Source: an uncultured Eubacteriales bacterium (GTDB taxonomy: Bacteria > Bacillota > Clostridia > Oscillospirales > Acutalibacteraceae). Taken from it: a stretch of DNA of 49,899 nt. Both the position numbers and the translations under genes were made by a program. The notes under the pieces were generated by a model. That model did not search any database. It was not told where the DNA came from and worked only from the letters and a program-made list of their open reading frames with translations. The stretch lies in NCBI GenBank assembly GCA_934675165.1, contig CAKUPP010000008.1:1-49899 (forward strand), in the 5' to 3' direction. Below are positions 41,086 to 49,487 of the stretch, in pieces (within the stretch, counting starts at the first letter, position 1; each line of letters opens with the position of its first letter).

Positions 41086-42924
41086 CTATTTGTTTTCCGG
41101 ATCTACTTCTTTATAGTCAGCATTATAAACATTTTGACCTGATTCTGAATTTTGTTGATCTGGCTGACCGTTTTGAGACGATGCTTGCGGATTTACTTTT
41201 TGATAAAGTTTAGTAGATACCTCATACATATCTTTTTGCAAAGCTTCTTTTGCACTTTTTATATCTTCTATACCTGCACTTTTAATTTTCTCACGTAAAT
41301 CAGAAACTTTTGATTCTAAATTTTCTTTATCAGAACTTTCAATCTTATCAGCACTATCCTTAATTAATTTTTCCACAGCATAACACAAATTTTCAGCTTC
41401 ATTTTTAGCATTTACTTCTTCATGACGCTTTTTGTCCTCTTCTGCATATTTTTCTGCTTCTTTAACCGCTTTTTCAATGTCTTCCTTAGACATATTACTG
41501 CTAGAACTTATAGTAATATGTTGTTCTTTATTAGTGCCCAAATCTTTTGCTGTTACATTAACTATACCATTGGCATCTATATCAAACGTAACTTCAATTT
41601 GAGGAATTCCTCTTGGAGCAGGAGCAATTCCATCCAAACGGAACAACCCTAATTGTTTGTTATCTTTAGCAAATTCTCTTTCTCCCTGCAAAACATTTAC
41701 TTCTACTTGTGTCTGACCGTCAGCAGCAGTGGAGAAAACCTGGCTCTTCTTTGTGGGAATTGTAGTATTTCTTTCTATGATCTTAGTCATCACTCCACCC
41801 ATAGTTTCAAGACCAAGTGAAAGCGGGGTAACATCTAATAAAAGAAGTCCTTTCACGTCTCCACCGAGAACACCTCCCTGAATAGCCGCACCAATAGCAA
41901 CACACTCATCAGGATTTATGCCTTTAAATGGCTCTTTACCAATAAGTTTCTTTACAGCTTCTTGAACAGCTGGTATTCTAGAAGAACCACCAACCATAAG
42001 CACCTTGTCTATTGCAGAAATATCCAATCCGGAATCTTTAAGCGCTTGACGAACTGGTCCCATAGTATTTTCAACAAGATCTCCAGTAAGTTCATTAAAT
42101 TTCGCTCTAGAAAGTGTCAAATCTAAATGTTTAGGACCTGTTGCATCTGCTGTAATAAACGGAAGGTTAATGGATGCAGACGTCATTCCAGAAAGCTCTA
42201 TTTTAGCTTTTTCAGCAGCTTCTTTCAAACGTTGCATAGCCATTTTATCAGATTTAAGATCCACACCAGTTTCAGCTTTAAATGAAGAAATCATCCAATC
42301 AACTATTCTTTGATCAAAATCGTCACCACCCAAACGATTGTTTCCGGCAGTAGCAAGAACTTCTTGTACTCCGTCACCCATCTCAATAATAGATACGTCA
42401 AATGTTCCTCCACCTAGATCATAAACCAAAACTTTTTGATCATTTTCTTTATCAATACCATAAGAAAGTGCAGCCGCAGTAGGCTCATTTATTATACGTT
42501 TAACCTCAAGTCCTGCAATCTTACCAGCATCTTTTGTAGCTTGACGTTGAGCATCTGTAAAATATGCTGGCACGGTTATAACAGCTTCGGTAACTTTATC
42601 TCCGAGATAACTTTCAGCATCAGATTTTAATTTTTGTAAAATCATTGCAGAAATTTCCTGTGGTGTATAAGACTTACCATCTATGTTAACTTTATATGAA
42701 GTTCCCATTTCTCTTTTAATGGATATAACTGTTCTATCAGGATTAGTTATAGCTTGACGTTTAGCCACTTGGCCTACCATTCTTTCACCATTTTTTGAAA
42801 AAGCAACTACAGATGGTGTAGTTCTTGCACCTTCTGCGTTAGGAATAACAACCGGTTCTCCTCCTTCTATAACTGAAACACACGAGTTTGTTGTACCTAA
42901 ATCAATACCTATAATTTTTGCCAT
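41086..42924 (-). CDS. dnaK: Chaperone DnaK (Hsp70)
   Basis: DnaK is the ATP-driven Hsp70 chaperone. It has the N-terminal ATPase MAKIIGIDLGTTNSCVSV, the phosphate-binding VYDLGGGTFDVSI, the hinge KGLLLLDVTPLSLGLETMGG and a substrate-binding domain ending in a helical lid. The C-terminal tail is Gln/Asn/Ser-rich (NPQASSQNGQPDQQNSESGQ) and ends in EVDPENK, resembling the EVD-type end. 612 residues. ATG 42924 has GGAGG eight bases upstream; a frame five codons longer lacks one. It is under CIRCE/HrcA control with hrcA and grpE. Confidence 0.98.
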   Translation of the reverse strand: MAKIIGIDLGTTNSCVSVIEGGEPVVIPNAEGARTTPSVVAFSKNGERMVGQVAKRQAITNPDRTVISIKREMGTSYKVNIDGKSYTPQEISAMILQKLKSDAESYLGDKVTEAVITVPAYFTDAQRQATKDAGKIAGLEVKRIINEPTAAALSYGIDKENDQKVLVYDLGGGTFDVSIIEMGDGVQEVLATAGNNRLGGDDFDQRIVDWMISSFKAETGVDLKSDKMAMQRLKEAAEKAKIELSGMTSASINLPFITADATGPKHLDLTLSRAKFNELTGDLVENTMGPVRQALKDSGLDISAIDKVLMVGGSSRIPAVQEAVKKLIGKEPFKGINPDECVAIGAAIQGGVLGGDVKGLLLLDVTPLSLGLETMGGVMTKIIERNTTIPTKKSQVFSTAADGQTQVEVNVLQGEREFAKDNKQLGLFRLDGIAPAPRGIPQIEVTFDIDANGIVNVTAKDLGTNKEQHITISSSSNMSKEDIEKAVKEAEKYAEEDKKRHEEVNAKNEAENLCYAVEKLIKDSADKIESSDKENLESKVSDLREKIKSAGIEDIKSAKEALQKDMYEVSTKLYQKVNPQASSQNGQPDQQNSESGQNVYNADYKEVDPENK

Positions 42925-42971
42925 AATACTTTCCTCCAAATTTTAATTTTATTTTATTATTTATCTTAATT

Positions 42972-43496
42972 TTAATTTGTAACTTGAACCACAGCGTGAC
43001 GAACAATTTTATCTCCTATTTTATACCCTTTTTGAAAAACTCCAGAAACAAAATTTTGCCTTTCATCTTCTGTCTCTATATGTGATATAGCATGATGAAT
43101 ATTCGGATCAAATTCATCTTCAATTTCACCAAATGACTCAACATTTAAACTTTTCAATGCCTTATCAAATTGATTTCTTAGAAGTTCTATGCCCTTCAAA
43201 TATTCCTCGTTTTGTTTTTCTGCAGTTTTACTCGCCGCCTCAAAACTATCTGCCAGAGGTAAAATACTTTCAACAGCTGAGCAAATTGCATTAGAATATA
43301 TCGCATCTTTTTCACGTTCAGAACGTTTTCTGAAATTATCATATTCAGCAGCAGTTCTTAAAAGGAGATTTTTACTATCTTCAAGTTCTTTTTTTATTTT
43401 CTCAAATTCATCATTTTGTTCTTTAGGTTTATCTTGATTAACCTCTTCACGCTCCTCATTTATTACTTCTTTTTTCTCTTTTTTTTCAGATTTCAT
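42972..43496 (-). CDS. grpE: Nucleotide exchange factor GrpE
   Basis: GrpE releases ADP from DnaK. The N-terminal charged coiled coil (KKEKKEVINEEREEVNQDK) is followed by LLRTAAEYDNFRKRSEREKD and the beta domain with DPNIHHAISHIE and GYKIGDKIVRHAVVQV. It has 174 residues from ATG 43496, where GGAG lies about ten bases upstream; a longer frame reaches back into hrcA but lacks a ribosome site. It follows hrcA by 31 bases. Confidence 0.96.
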   Translation of the reverse strand: MKSEKKEKKEVINEEREEVNQDKPKEQNDEFEKIKKELEDSKNLLLRTAAEYDNFRKRSEREKDAIYSNAICSAVESILPLADSFEAASKTAEKQNEEYLKGIELLRNQFDKALKSLNVESFGEIEDEFDPNIHHAISHIETEDERQNFVSGVFQKGYKIGDKIVRHAVVQVTN

Positions 43497-43527
43497 TAAA
43501 TCTAGTTCTCCTTTCATATGAATGTGC

Positions 43528-44556
43528 TTATTCACCTTTAAGAATTCTTCCGAGTAACGCTCCAACAAGCGATGCTACATACTCTACTTGAGAATAAATT
43601 TTACCATAACTCATACGTGTAGGGCCAATTATCCCAAGAGCACCAAAACGGCCACCAACATTATAATGTGATGAAACAACACTTGCGTTCTTAAGCTCCA
43701 TATACTTGTTTTCCTCACCCACAATAAACTTTATACCGTAATTTCCTAAATCCAAAAGATCTAGTACTTTATCTTTGTTTTCAAGAAAATCAAAAATATT
43801 TATAACTGTTTCAGTGGTAACCCCGGGAATAGACAAAAGATTCTTTTGACCAAAAACTTTTATCTCAATTTCCCTTGCTTCTTTAGCTGTTTCCATCAAA
43901 ACATCAATGACGGGTAACAACAAGATAACGAGCTCTTTGTTTTCCCCCACAAGTATATTAACAAATTCTGGCGAAATATCTTTAAGGCACATCCCTCCAA
44001 ACTCTTCATTAAATATACCTGTAAGCATACGCAAAATTTCATCGTTTAAATCATAGTCGCACCTAAAAATTTTATTTTTGACCATACCATTAGTGGTCAC
44101 TAGCATTAACATAGCACTCCTACGACTTATTCCAATAAATTTAATATTTCTAACCTTGGAATACAATCCCAACGGTGTGGTAACAACCGCTGTGAAATTT
44201 GTTATCTCTGAAAGAACTTTTGCAGCCGACTCCAACAATTTTTCAGGATCAGTAGCAGACGAACTTAAAATGCCGTTTATAAAAATTTTTTCTTCCAAAG
44301 ACAACGGATTTTTTGGCATCAATTTGTTGATATACAATCTGTATCCCTGATCAGACGGTATCCTGCCGGAAGAAATATGAGGCTGAAAAAGATAACCCAA
44401 ATCTGCTAAGCATGCCATGTCTCCCCTTATTGTGGCAGAGGAAAAAGAAAAATCCAAATCTTCACACAAAATTTTCGACCCAACAGGTTCGCCTGTGCCA
44501 ACATACCTTTCTATAACTGAAGACAATATTTTTAGCTTTCTGCTTAACGGTTCCAG
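43528..44556 (-). CDS. hrcA: Heat-inducible repressor HrcA, likely CTG start
   Basis: HrcA binds CIRCE and represses the heat-shock operon. The winged-helix N-terminus (ERYVGTGEPVGSKIL), the middle region (HISSGRIPSDQGYRLYINKL) and the C-terminal GPTRMSYGKIYSQVEYVA fit the family. Known HrcA proteins begin MELSERKLKIL; here the frame reads LEPLSRKLKIL from a CTG at 44556, seven bases after GAGGTG, and is closed by a TAA two codons upstream. No ATG, GTG or TTG exists between that stop and a TTG eleven codons later that would cut the conserved helix. CTG is therefore the best start, giving 342 residues. It is the first gene of hrcA-grpE-dnaK-dnaJ. Confidence 0.93.
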   Translation of the reverse strand: MEPLSRKLKILSSVIERYVGTGEPVGSKILCEDLDFSFSSATIRGDMACLADLGYLFQPHISSGRIPSDQGYRLYINKLMPKNPLSLEEKIFINGILSSSATDPEKLLESAAKVLSEITNFTAVVTTPLGLYSKVRNIKFIGISRRSAMLMLVTTNGMVKNKIFRCDYDLNDEILRMLTGIFNEEFGGMCLKDISPEFVNILVGENKELVILLLPVIDVLMETAKEAREIEIKVFGQKNLLSIPGVTTETVINIFDFLENKDKVLDLLDLGNYGIKFIVGEENKYMELKNASVVSSHYNVGGRFGALGIIGPTRMSYGKIYSQVEYVASLVGALLGRILKGE

Positions 44557-44577
44557 ATTTTATCACCTCTTTTTCTA

Positions 44578-44604
44578 TTAGCACTCAAAGGCTACGAGTG
44601 CTAA
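44578..44604 (-). promoter_or_regulatory. CIRCE operator
   Basis: TTAGCACTC-N9-GAGTGCTAA is a perfect CIRCE inverted repeat, 21 bases before the hrcA start and just downstream of the promoter -10 box. HrcA bound here blocks the heat-shock operon. Confidence 0.97.
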
Positions 44605-44612
44605 CTAATTTA

Positions 44613-44641
44613 ACTTTATCATATACTTTCACTTTTGTCAA
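44613..44641 (-). promoter_or_regulatory. Sigma-A promoter of the heat-shock operon
   Basis: A perfect TTGACA (44636-44641) and TAAAGT (44613-44618) are 17 bases apart on the minus strand. Transcription would start beside CIRCE. Confidence 0.8.
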
Positions 44642-44714
44642 TACCTATTTTAAAAATTTTATTCTGTATTTGTAGAATCACACTTTTATGTATAATAATT
44701 GCTAAATAGCGTGT

Positions 44715-44746
44715 TAAAAGCGAGTGGTTCCCCACCCGCCTTGCTT
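44715..44746 (-). terminator. Terminator at the end of the small-paralog array
   Basis: On the minus strand GCG-G-GTGG and CCAC-T-CGC pair around a GGAA loop, with an outer AAAAGC/CTTTT part and TTTT after it. The corresponding spots in the two other units lack a clean stem, so this is the end of the array. Confidence 0.55.
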
Positions 44747-44872
44747 TTCAAATATATAAAACCTGTAAAAATACACTCTATAGAACAGTTCACCATTATT
44801 ACAGTTATTAAAACAAAAAGCTTTATATTTTTTTACTTTTTATTTATAAATTCAATTTTTGACCGTCTTAAT

Positions 44873-45373
44873 TTACGCCCAACCAATTGAAATATATATA
44901 GCTTTTACATGATTGTTTTCATTAAATTCAAAATTTATCCATGTTTCTCCTTCACATACTTCAATTTCATCTTTCGTTGACCACTTTATTTTATGTCTGT
45001 AAACACTTTCTATTTTCTTTCTAGTTGTTCCTACTCCTACTTTCCATATCCCAAACCTGTATTGTGCACCTGTTACTTTTATATACTCGACAATCCAATC
45101 TTTAACGTTACTACATCCAAACTCAACTCCATCATAGTATACAATAGACCCCCATCCTTCTTTTTTCTCTATTTTTAAAGGTTCACCTTTTTTACAAACC
45201 ACTTCCTCGTACGAACAAAGATCTCCAAATCCTACTCTACTAAAATAATCTTTTTCATAACAAAATATCGATGAGTGTCTCAATTGATATATTCCAGCTA
45301 TTAAAAATGTCCCTAATATTATGCTACATATTAAACGTATTTTTTTGCTTAACTTTATTTTTAATTTTTTCAT
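44873..45373 (-). CDS. Small membrane-anchored protein, array copy 1
   Basis: The 166-residue protein has a basic tail (MKKLKIKLSKK) and one membrane helix (about 12-29, IRLICSIILGTFLIAGIY). The outer domain has GEPLKIEK, a YYDGVEFG strand, GIWKVGVGTTRKKIESVYRHK and ETWINFEFNENN. This order (short loop, GxTxxxIExxY helix, FEFxExN strand) recalls SmpA/BamE- and BLIP-like folds, which is a pattern impression only. Its central part matches copy 3 and its last 40 residues match copy 2. The start ATG follows the broken C-terminal fragment upstream. Function is unknown; an immunity-like partner of the large exported protein is proposed in the findings. Confidence 0.8.
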   Translation of the reverse strand: MKKLKIKLSKKIRLICSIILGTFLIAGIYQLRHSSIFCYEKDYFSRVGFGDLCSYEEVVCKKGEPLKIEKKEGWGSIVYYDGVEFGCSNVKDWIVEYIKVTGAQYRFGIWKVGVGTTRKKIESVYRHKIKWSTKDEIEVCEGETWINFEFNENNHVKAIYISIGWA

Positions 45374-45404
45374 CGTATTAACTCTCTATTTTTATATTTT
45401 ATTA

Positions 45405-45600
45405 AACTTTCATAAGCTTGGTATCTGGTCTATAAAATTTTTCTTTTGCGATCTCATAAAAACCATCTTGTCTTTGGGCAAGCTGTGATTTGCCTTTTTT
45501 AATTTTTTCCATTAAGAAATCTTCTGTTTAAGTCTCCAAAAGAAACAATTCCCTCAAGCATGTTTACATTCCCCCAAAAACTTTAAAATTTAACACTACA
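45405..45600 (-). pseudogene. Broken C-terminal fragment of the large exported protein, copy 1
   Basis: The minus strand reads KVFGG, then VSFGDLNRRFLNGKN and a stop; in another frame it resumes QLAQRQDGFYEIAKEKFYRP. These match VSFGNPNRGLLGGK and LAQRQDGFYEIAKGTFHRP at the end of the large protein (47163-49415). A frameshift and stop separate the two halves. It has no domain of its own left. Confidence 0.8.
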
Positions 45601-45774
45601 TTCTTTAAACAGGCAGTTCCCCGCCCACCTTGCTTTTCAAAAATATATAAAACCAGTAAAAAACACACTCTATAGAACAGCTCGCCATTATCAAAGTTAT
45701 TGAAAATTAAAAAATAAAAAAGCTTTATGTTTTTTTACTTTTTATTTATAAATTCAATTTTAAACTGTCTTAAT

Positions 45775-46278
45775 TTACGCCCAACCAATTGAAATATATA
45801 TAGCTTTTACATGATTGTTTTCATTAAATTCAAAATTTATCCATGTTTCTCCTTCACATACCTCAATTTCATCTTTCGTTGACCACTTTATTTTATGTCT
45901 GTAGACACTTTCTATTTTCCTTCTAGTTGTTTCCACTCCTACTTTCCAGATTCCAAACTTGTATTGTGTACCTGTTACTTTTACATATTCTAAAGCACCT
46001 GATTCTATACAAATATAACCTAATTCTAAACCATCATAGTGTACAACATTTCCCCAATTTTCTATTTTTTCTATTTTCAAAGGTTCTCCCATTTTTTCTA
46101 CTACTGACTTATAAAGCAACGCTTTTGGAAGTCCTAATTTACTAAAATAATCTTTTTCACAACAAAATACTGATGGATGTCTTAATTGATATATTCCAGC
46201 TATTGAAAGTATCCCTAATATCATGCTACATATTAAACGTGTTTTTTTACTTAACTTTATTTTTAATTTTTTCACCAT
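45775..46278 (-). CDS. Small membrane-anchored protein, array copy 2
   Basis: This 167-residue paralog has the same plan: basic tail, membrane helix (TRLICSMILGILSIAGIY) and outer domain. Its central stretch differs strongly from the other copies (LPKALLYKSVVEKMGEP and LGYICIESGALEYVKVTG), while its C-terminal 40 residues are the same as in copy 1. It begins ATG-GTG, so the start may be one codon later. It is flanked on both sides by the repeated spacer and fragment. The divergent middle is what one expects if that surface specifies a partner, but this is inference. Confidence 0.8.
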   Translation of the reverse strand: MVKKLKIKLSKKTRLICSMILGILSIAGIYQLRHPSVFCCEKDYFSKLGLPKALLYKSVVEKMGEPLKIEKIENWGNVVHYDGLELGYICIESGALEYVKVTGTQYKFGIWKVGVETTRRKIESVYRHKIKWSTKDEIEVCEGETWINFEFNENNHVKAIYISIGWA

Positions 46279-46309
46279 ATTAACTCTCTATTTTTATATT
46301 TTATTAAGC

Positions 46310-46595
46310 CTCCATAAGCTTGGTATCTAGTCTATAAAATTTTTCTTTTGCAATCTCATAAAAGCCATCTTGTCTTTGGGCAAGCATTGGTTTGCCTTTT
46401 CTAATTTTTCCCATTAAAAAATCTTCTGTTTGGGTCTCCAAAAGAAACAGTTCCCTCAAGCACGTTTACATTCCCCCCAAAAACTTTAAGATTTAACGCT
46501 ACATTCTTTAAGCAGGCCATTCCCCGCCCACCTTGCTTTTCAAAAATATAAAACCAGTAAAAAATACACTCTATAGAACAGTTCACCATTATCAC
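46310..46595 (-). pseudogene. Broken C-terminal fragment of the large exported protein, copy 2
   Basis: A short open frame (46401-46595) reads through the spacer (VNCSIECIFYWFYIF) into LKVFGGNVNVLEGTVSFGDP, which matches the end of the large protein, then stops at NRRFFNGKN. The rest (LAQRQDGFYEIAKEKFYRLD) continues in another frame. I call it a remnant, not a gene, because the same frameshift as in copy 1 breaks it and no ribosome site precedes it. Confidence 0.7.
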
Positions 46596-46665
46596 AGTTA
46601 TTAAAACAAAAAACTTTATGTTGTTTTACTTTTTATTTATAAATTCAATTTTGGACTATCTTAAT

Positions 46666-47166
46666 TTATGCCCAACCAATTGCAATGTATACCGCTTTTA
46701 CAAGATTATTCTCGTCAAATTCAAATTTTACCCAAGTCTCTCCTTCACATACCTGAATAATTTTTTCTGTTGACCACCTTATTTTATGCCTATAAACACT
46801 TTCTATTTTCTTTCTAGTTGTCCCTACTCCTACTTTCCATATTCCAAATCTATATTGCGTACCTGTTATTTTTATATACTCAACAATCCAGTCTTTAACG
46901 TTACTACATCCAAACTCAACTCCATCATAGTATACAACAGATCCCCATCCTTCTTCTTTTTCTATTTTTAAAGGTTCGCCTTTTTTACAAACTACTTCCT
47001 CATACGAACAAAGATCTTTAAATCCTACTCTACTAAAATAATCTTTTTCGTAACAAAATATTGATGGGTGTCTCAATTGATATATTCCAGATATTAAAAA
47101 AGTCCCTAATATTATGCTATATATTACACGCGCTTTTTTGCTTAACTTTATTTTTAATTTTTTCAT
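46666..47166 (-). CDS. Small membrane-anchored protein, array copy 3
   Basis: The 166-residue paralog directly follows the intact large gene: its ATG overlaps the large gene's TGA (ATGA), a classic translational-coupling arrangement. The helix reads ARVIYSIILGTFLISGIY and the outer domain matches copy 1 in the middle (SYEEVVCKKGEPLKIEKEEG), but its C-terminus diverges (KIRWSTEKIIQVCEGETWVK, then FEFDENNLVKAVYIAIGWA). Coupling to the large exported protein suggests the two products are made in fixed ratio and work together. Confidence 0.82.
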   Translation of the reverse strand: MKKLKIKLSKKARVIYSIILGTFLISGIYQLRHPSIFCYEKDYFSRVGFKDLCSYEEVVCKKGEPLKIEKEEGWGSVVYYDGVEFGCSNVKDWIVEYIKITGTQYRFGIWKVGVGTTRKKIESVYRHKIRWSTEKIIQVCEGETWVKFEFDENNLVKAVYIAIGWA

Positions 47167-49415
47167 TGTACTAACTCTCCATTTTTATATTTTACTAAGC
47201 CCATGGGCTTAGCATCTGGTCTATGAAATGTTCCCTTTGCGATCTCATAAAAGCCATCTTGTCTTTGTGCAAGCCTTGGTTCACCTTTTCTAATCTTTCC
47301 GCCAAGAAGTCCTCTATTTGGGTTCCCAAAAGACACATTTCCGTCAAATGCGTTTACATACCCTCCAATAACCTTTTTGGAAAGTATACTCGCCGTATTC
47401 GTTTTTAAATTTCCATCCTCATTTTTATTTTCATACGTCAATATATTTCCACCATTGCATACCCACAAATTAACCATATTAATTTTTTTGGCTTTTAATT
47501 CATTTAAATTTCTAATATTGCGTGTTTTAAATTTATCTTCACCATTAACGCTTATAGCATCATCCCTTCCTTCTCCATCTTGAATCATAATACTTCTGTG
47601 ACTTCCATGAGAATAAATTGTAAGAGTATCCACTCCAACCTCCTTTCCATCTATTAATCCTAATTTTTCCCATTCTTTTATAAATTCTTCTGCACTATCT
47701 ATTTTTACCATTACTACATGTTTCCCTAAACTTTCCAGATATTCTTTTTCTGCTTTTGCCTGGTTAGAAAAATCTCCCCCTTTTCTTGAAGTGTAAAATA
47801 TATAATCCCGTATCATTTTGACGCCCAAATTTTCACCTTTTCTTACAGCATCATTATCGAGAGGAAAACTTGCTCCATTCTGCGAAAATCTAAATTCTTT
47901 TATCTGATCAAAAGCCCAGTTGGCAGGTAGAGGGTAACCATAATTCCCACTGTACTTAGTTGACATATCACTCACAAAACTGCTGCAGGCAAAACCTCTT
48001 TCTGAAATTCTCGTGCATATATTCCTTGATCCATATATTCCAATTTTGTAGTTATGAGAATTCAAATCTGTTTTTGAAGCATTGTAGATAGCTTCAAAAT
48101 ATGGCATTACTTTTGAACCAATTTGCGCATCCATAAAATCATAATCAACTGCAAAATATATTACCGCTCCATCTGGAATTAACAAATTTCTTGCAGCGCT
48201 AAAAGCAAGCTCTGCATCCTTTTTTCCTTGTTCTGCAGTAAAATAGTCTTTTGTATATCCTCCATCCTGGTATATTGGAAATAATTTAAGTCCTGCGTCA
48301 CAAATTGCCTTATATTCTTCAAAAGTTAAATTTTTAGGAGCCTTTTTTGCTGCAAAACCTGTTAAATATCTTCCAACGTACCTATAACCAGCTTTGTACA
48401 ACTCTTCAGCTTTTACAGAATCAAGTTGAGTTGCGCAATCACAGCCTAAAACAGGTCTAGTTGGATCACCAGTACTTACCATAAGAGCCATTATTGTTTT
48501 TCTGTCCGCTATTCCATTTGGCTCCAAACCAACAAACTGTTGAAATCTTTTTACTGCATCTTTAGTTCTTTCATCGTATTCTTCACTTTCAACACCAATT
48601 TCACTGGCATAATTGACTTTATTGAAGTAAAGAGCATATTTCAAAAGTTTAGTAAATTTTTTTATTTTATCTTTTGAGTATCTACTGTCATTCGGCAAAT
48701 TTGGGCATCTTTCTATAGTAGAAGGCCCAAAAGTACCATTACATCCTTTTATATTTTGTTCACTAATTCCTTCTTCTGCTTGAAATGCGCTAATTAGTGC
48801 TTTGTTTGTGTCTCGCGAATAATGTCCATCACATGGCATTATTCCTGAATATCTACTATACTCTCTGTTTAAACTTCTTTGTATGTCACAAGTAGCTCTA
48901 TCGCCTTTATTTCTACAAACATAAGCATCTGAACTGAGTATTGCTTTCATCCACATACCATCCACAGATGAATCTTTTGCATTTGTAAAACCTGCATCTC
49001 TCTTCAATTTTATAATCGCTGCAGATGTTCTTTCTCCAAAATTCCCACTTACGTTTGTAGGATTATATCCTTTGCAAAAAAGTCCATGCTGAAGTATCCT
49101 TATGTAAGGCTTGTCTGAATCACAATCTCCAAATTTTAATTTTCCGCACAAAGAATTAAATTTTTCTTCTGTTTTTGGTCCAAAAATACCAGTTGGCTCA
49201 ATTCCCAGCTCAATTTGGAGTGCTGATACCAATGCATTTGAAGTGATTGTGCCTGGGTTACCATCAACTTCTAAAGATTTATAACCTTTAAAAGTTGAAT
49301 AAGTATTATTCAGCCAAACTTGTGCCTCTTCTACCTTTATATCTTTGGCCTTTACGCAAAAAATATTGCTTGAAATAAGCAAAAGACCAAATACAAGACT
49401 TAAAGACTTTTTCAT
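47163..49415 (-). CDS. Large exported protein: peptidoglycan-binding repeats, DUF1906 domain, caspase-like C-terminus
   Basis: The 750-residue protein starts at ATG 49415 (GAGGTG nine bases upstream; a GTG four codons earlier overlaps that site). Signal peptide 1-22. Three or four peptidoglycan_binding_1-type repeats span about 25-315, seen as DGNPGTITSNALVSALQ, SGNFGERTSAAI and DERTKDAVKRFQQFVGLEPNG. A DUF1906 glycoside-hydrolase-like domain spans about 325-515 (CDCATQL, GYRYVGRYL, VIYFAVDYDF, YKIGIYGS). The C-terminal part from about 565 has LTIYSHGSHRSI (His603) and MVNLWVCNGGN (Cys653), the His/Cys order of clan CD caspase-like peptidases. This suggests a wall-bound effector. The last 60 residues are those found in broken copies downstream. 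Confidence 0.8.
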   Translation of the reverse strand: MKKSLSLVFGLLLISSNIFCVKAKDIKVEEAQVWLNNTYSTFKGYKSLEVDGNPGTITSNALVSALQIELGIEPTGIFGPKTEEKFNSLCGKLKFGDCDSDKPYIRILQHGLFCKGYNPTNVSGNFGERTSAAIIKLKRDAGFTNAKDSSVDGMWMKAILSSDAYVCRNKGDRATCDIQRSLNREYSRYSGIMPCDGHYSRDTNKALISAFQAEEGISEQNIKGCNGTFGPSTIERCPNLPNDSRYSKDKIKKFTKLLKYALYFNKVNYASEIGVESEEYDERTKDAVKRFQQFVGLEPNGIADRKTIMALMVSTGDPTRPVLGCDCATQLDSVKAEELYKAGYRYVGRYLTGFAAKKAPKNLTFEEYKAICDAGLKLFPIYQDGGYTKDYFTAEQGKKDAELAFSAARNLLIPDGAVIYFAVDYDFMDAQIGSKVMPYFEAIYNASKTDLNSHNYKIGIYGSRNICTRISERGFACSSFVSDMSTKYSGNYGYPLPANWAFDQIKEFRFSQNGASFPLDNDAVRKGENLGVKMIRDYIFYTSRKGGDFSNQAKAEKEYLESLGKHVVMVKIDSAEEFIKEWEKLGLIDGKEVGVDTLTIYSHGSHRSIMIQDGEGRDDAISVNGEDKFKTRNIRNLNELKAKKINMVNLWVCNGGNILTYENKNEDGNLKTNTASILSKKVIGGYVNAFDGNVSFGNPNRGLLGGKIRKGEPRLAQRQDGFYEIAKGTFHRPDAKPMGLVKYKNGELVQ

Positions 49416-49441
49416 GATACTTAACACCTCTATACCAACTT

Positions 49442-49471
49442 ATAATATTATAAATTTTTTGTAGTTATCAA
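49442..49471 (-). promoter_or_regulatory. Candidate promoter for the large exported protein
   Basis: TTGATA (49466-49471) and TATTAT (49442-49447) are 18 bases apart on the minus strand, about 30 bases before the start codon. Confidence 0.45.
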
Positions 49472-49487
49472 AAAAACGTGTTCACTT

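Larger units (their letters stand above)
44715..47410 (-). repeat. Three tandem units of about 0.9 kb
   Basis: Each unit runs, in transcription order, from a piece of the large exported protein's C-terminus through one small-protein gene to a shared spacer. The three small genes start at 47166, 46278 and 45373, spaced 888 and 905 bases apart. The spacer is recognised by tgcttttcaaa.atat and acactctatagaacag near 44745-44790, 45630-45685 and 46533-46583. Outside the units the similarity stops. The array arose by two rounds of tandem duplication of a block covering the end of the large gene and the gene after it. Confidence 0.85.

Noticed and set aside
46401..46595. 64-codon open frame in the second array unit
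   Set aside because: It fuses the repeated spacer to a fragment of the large protein's C-terminus, has no ribosome site, and is broken in the sister unit.
44715..47410. CRISPR-like array
   Set aside because: The repeats are about 900 bases long and contain coding genes; no short direct repeats with spacers were seen anywhere in the window.
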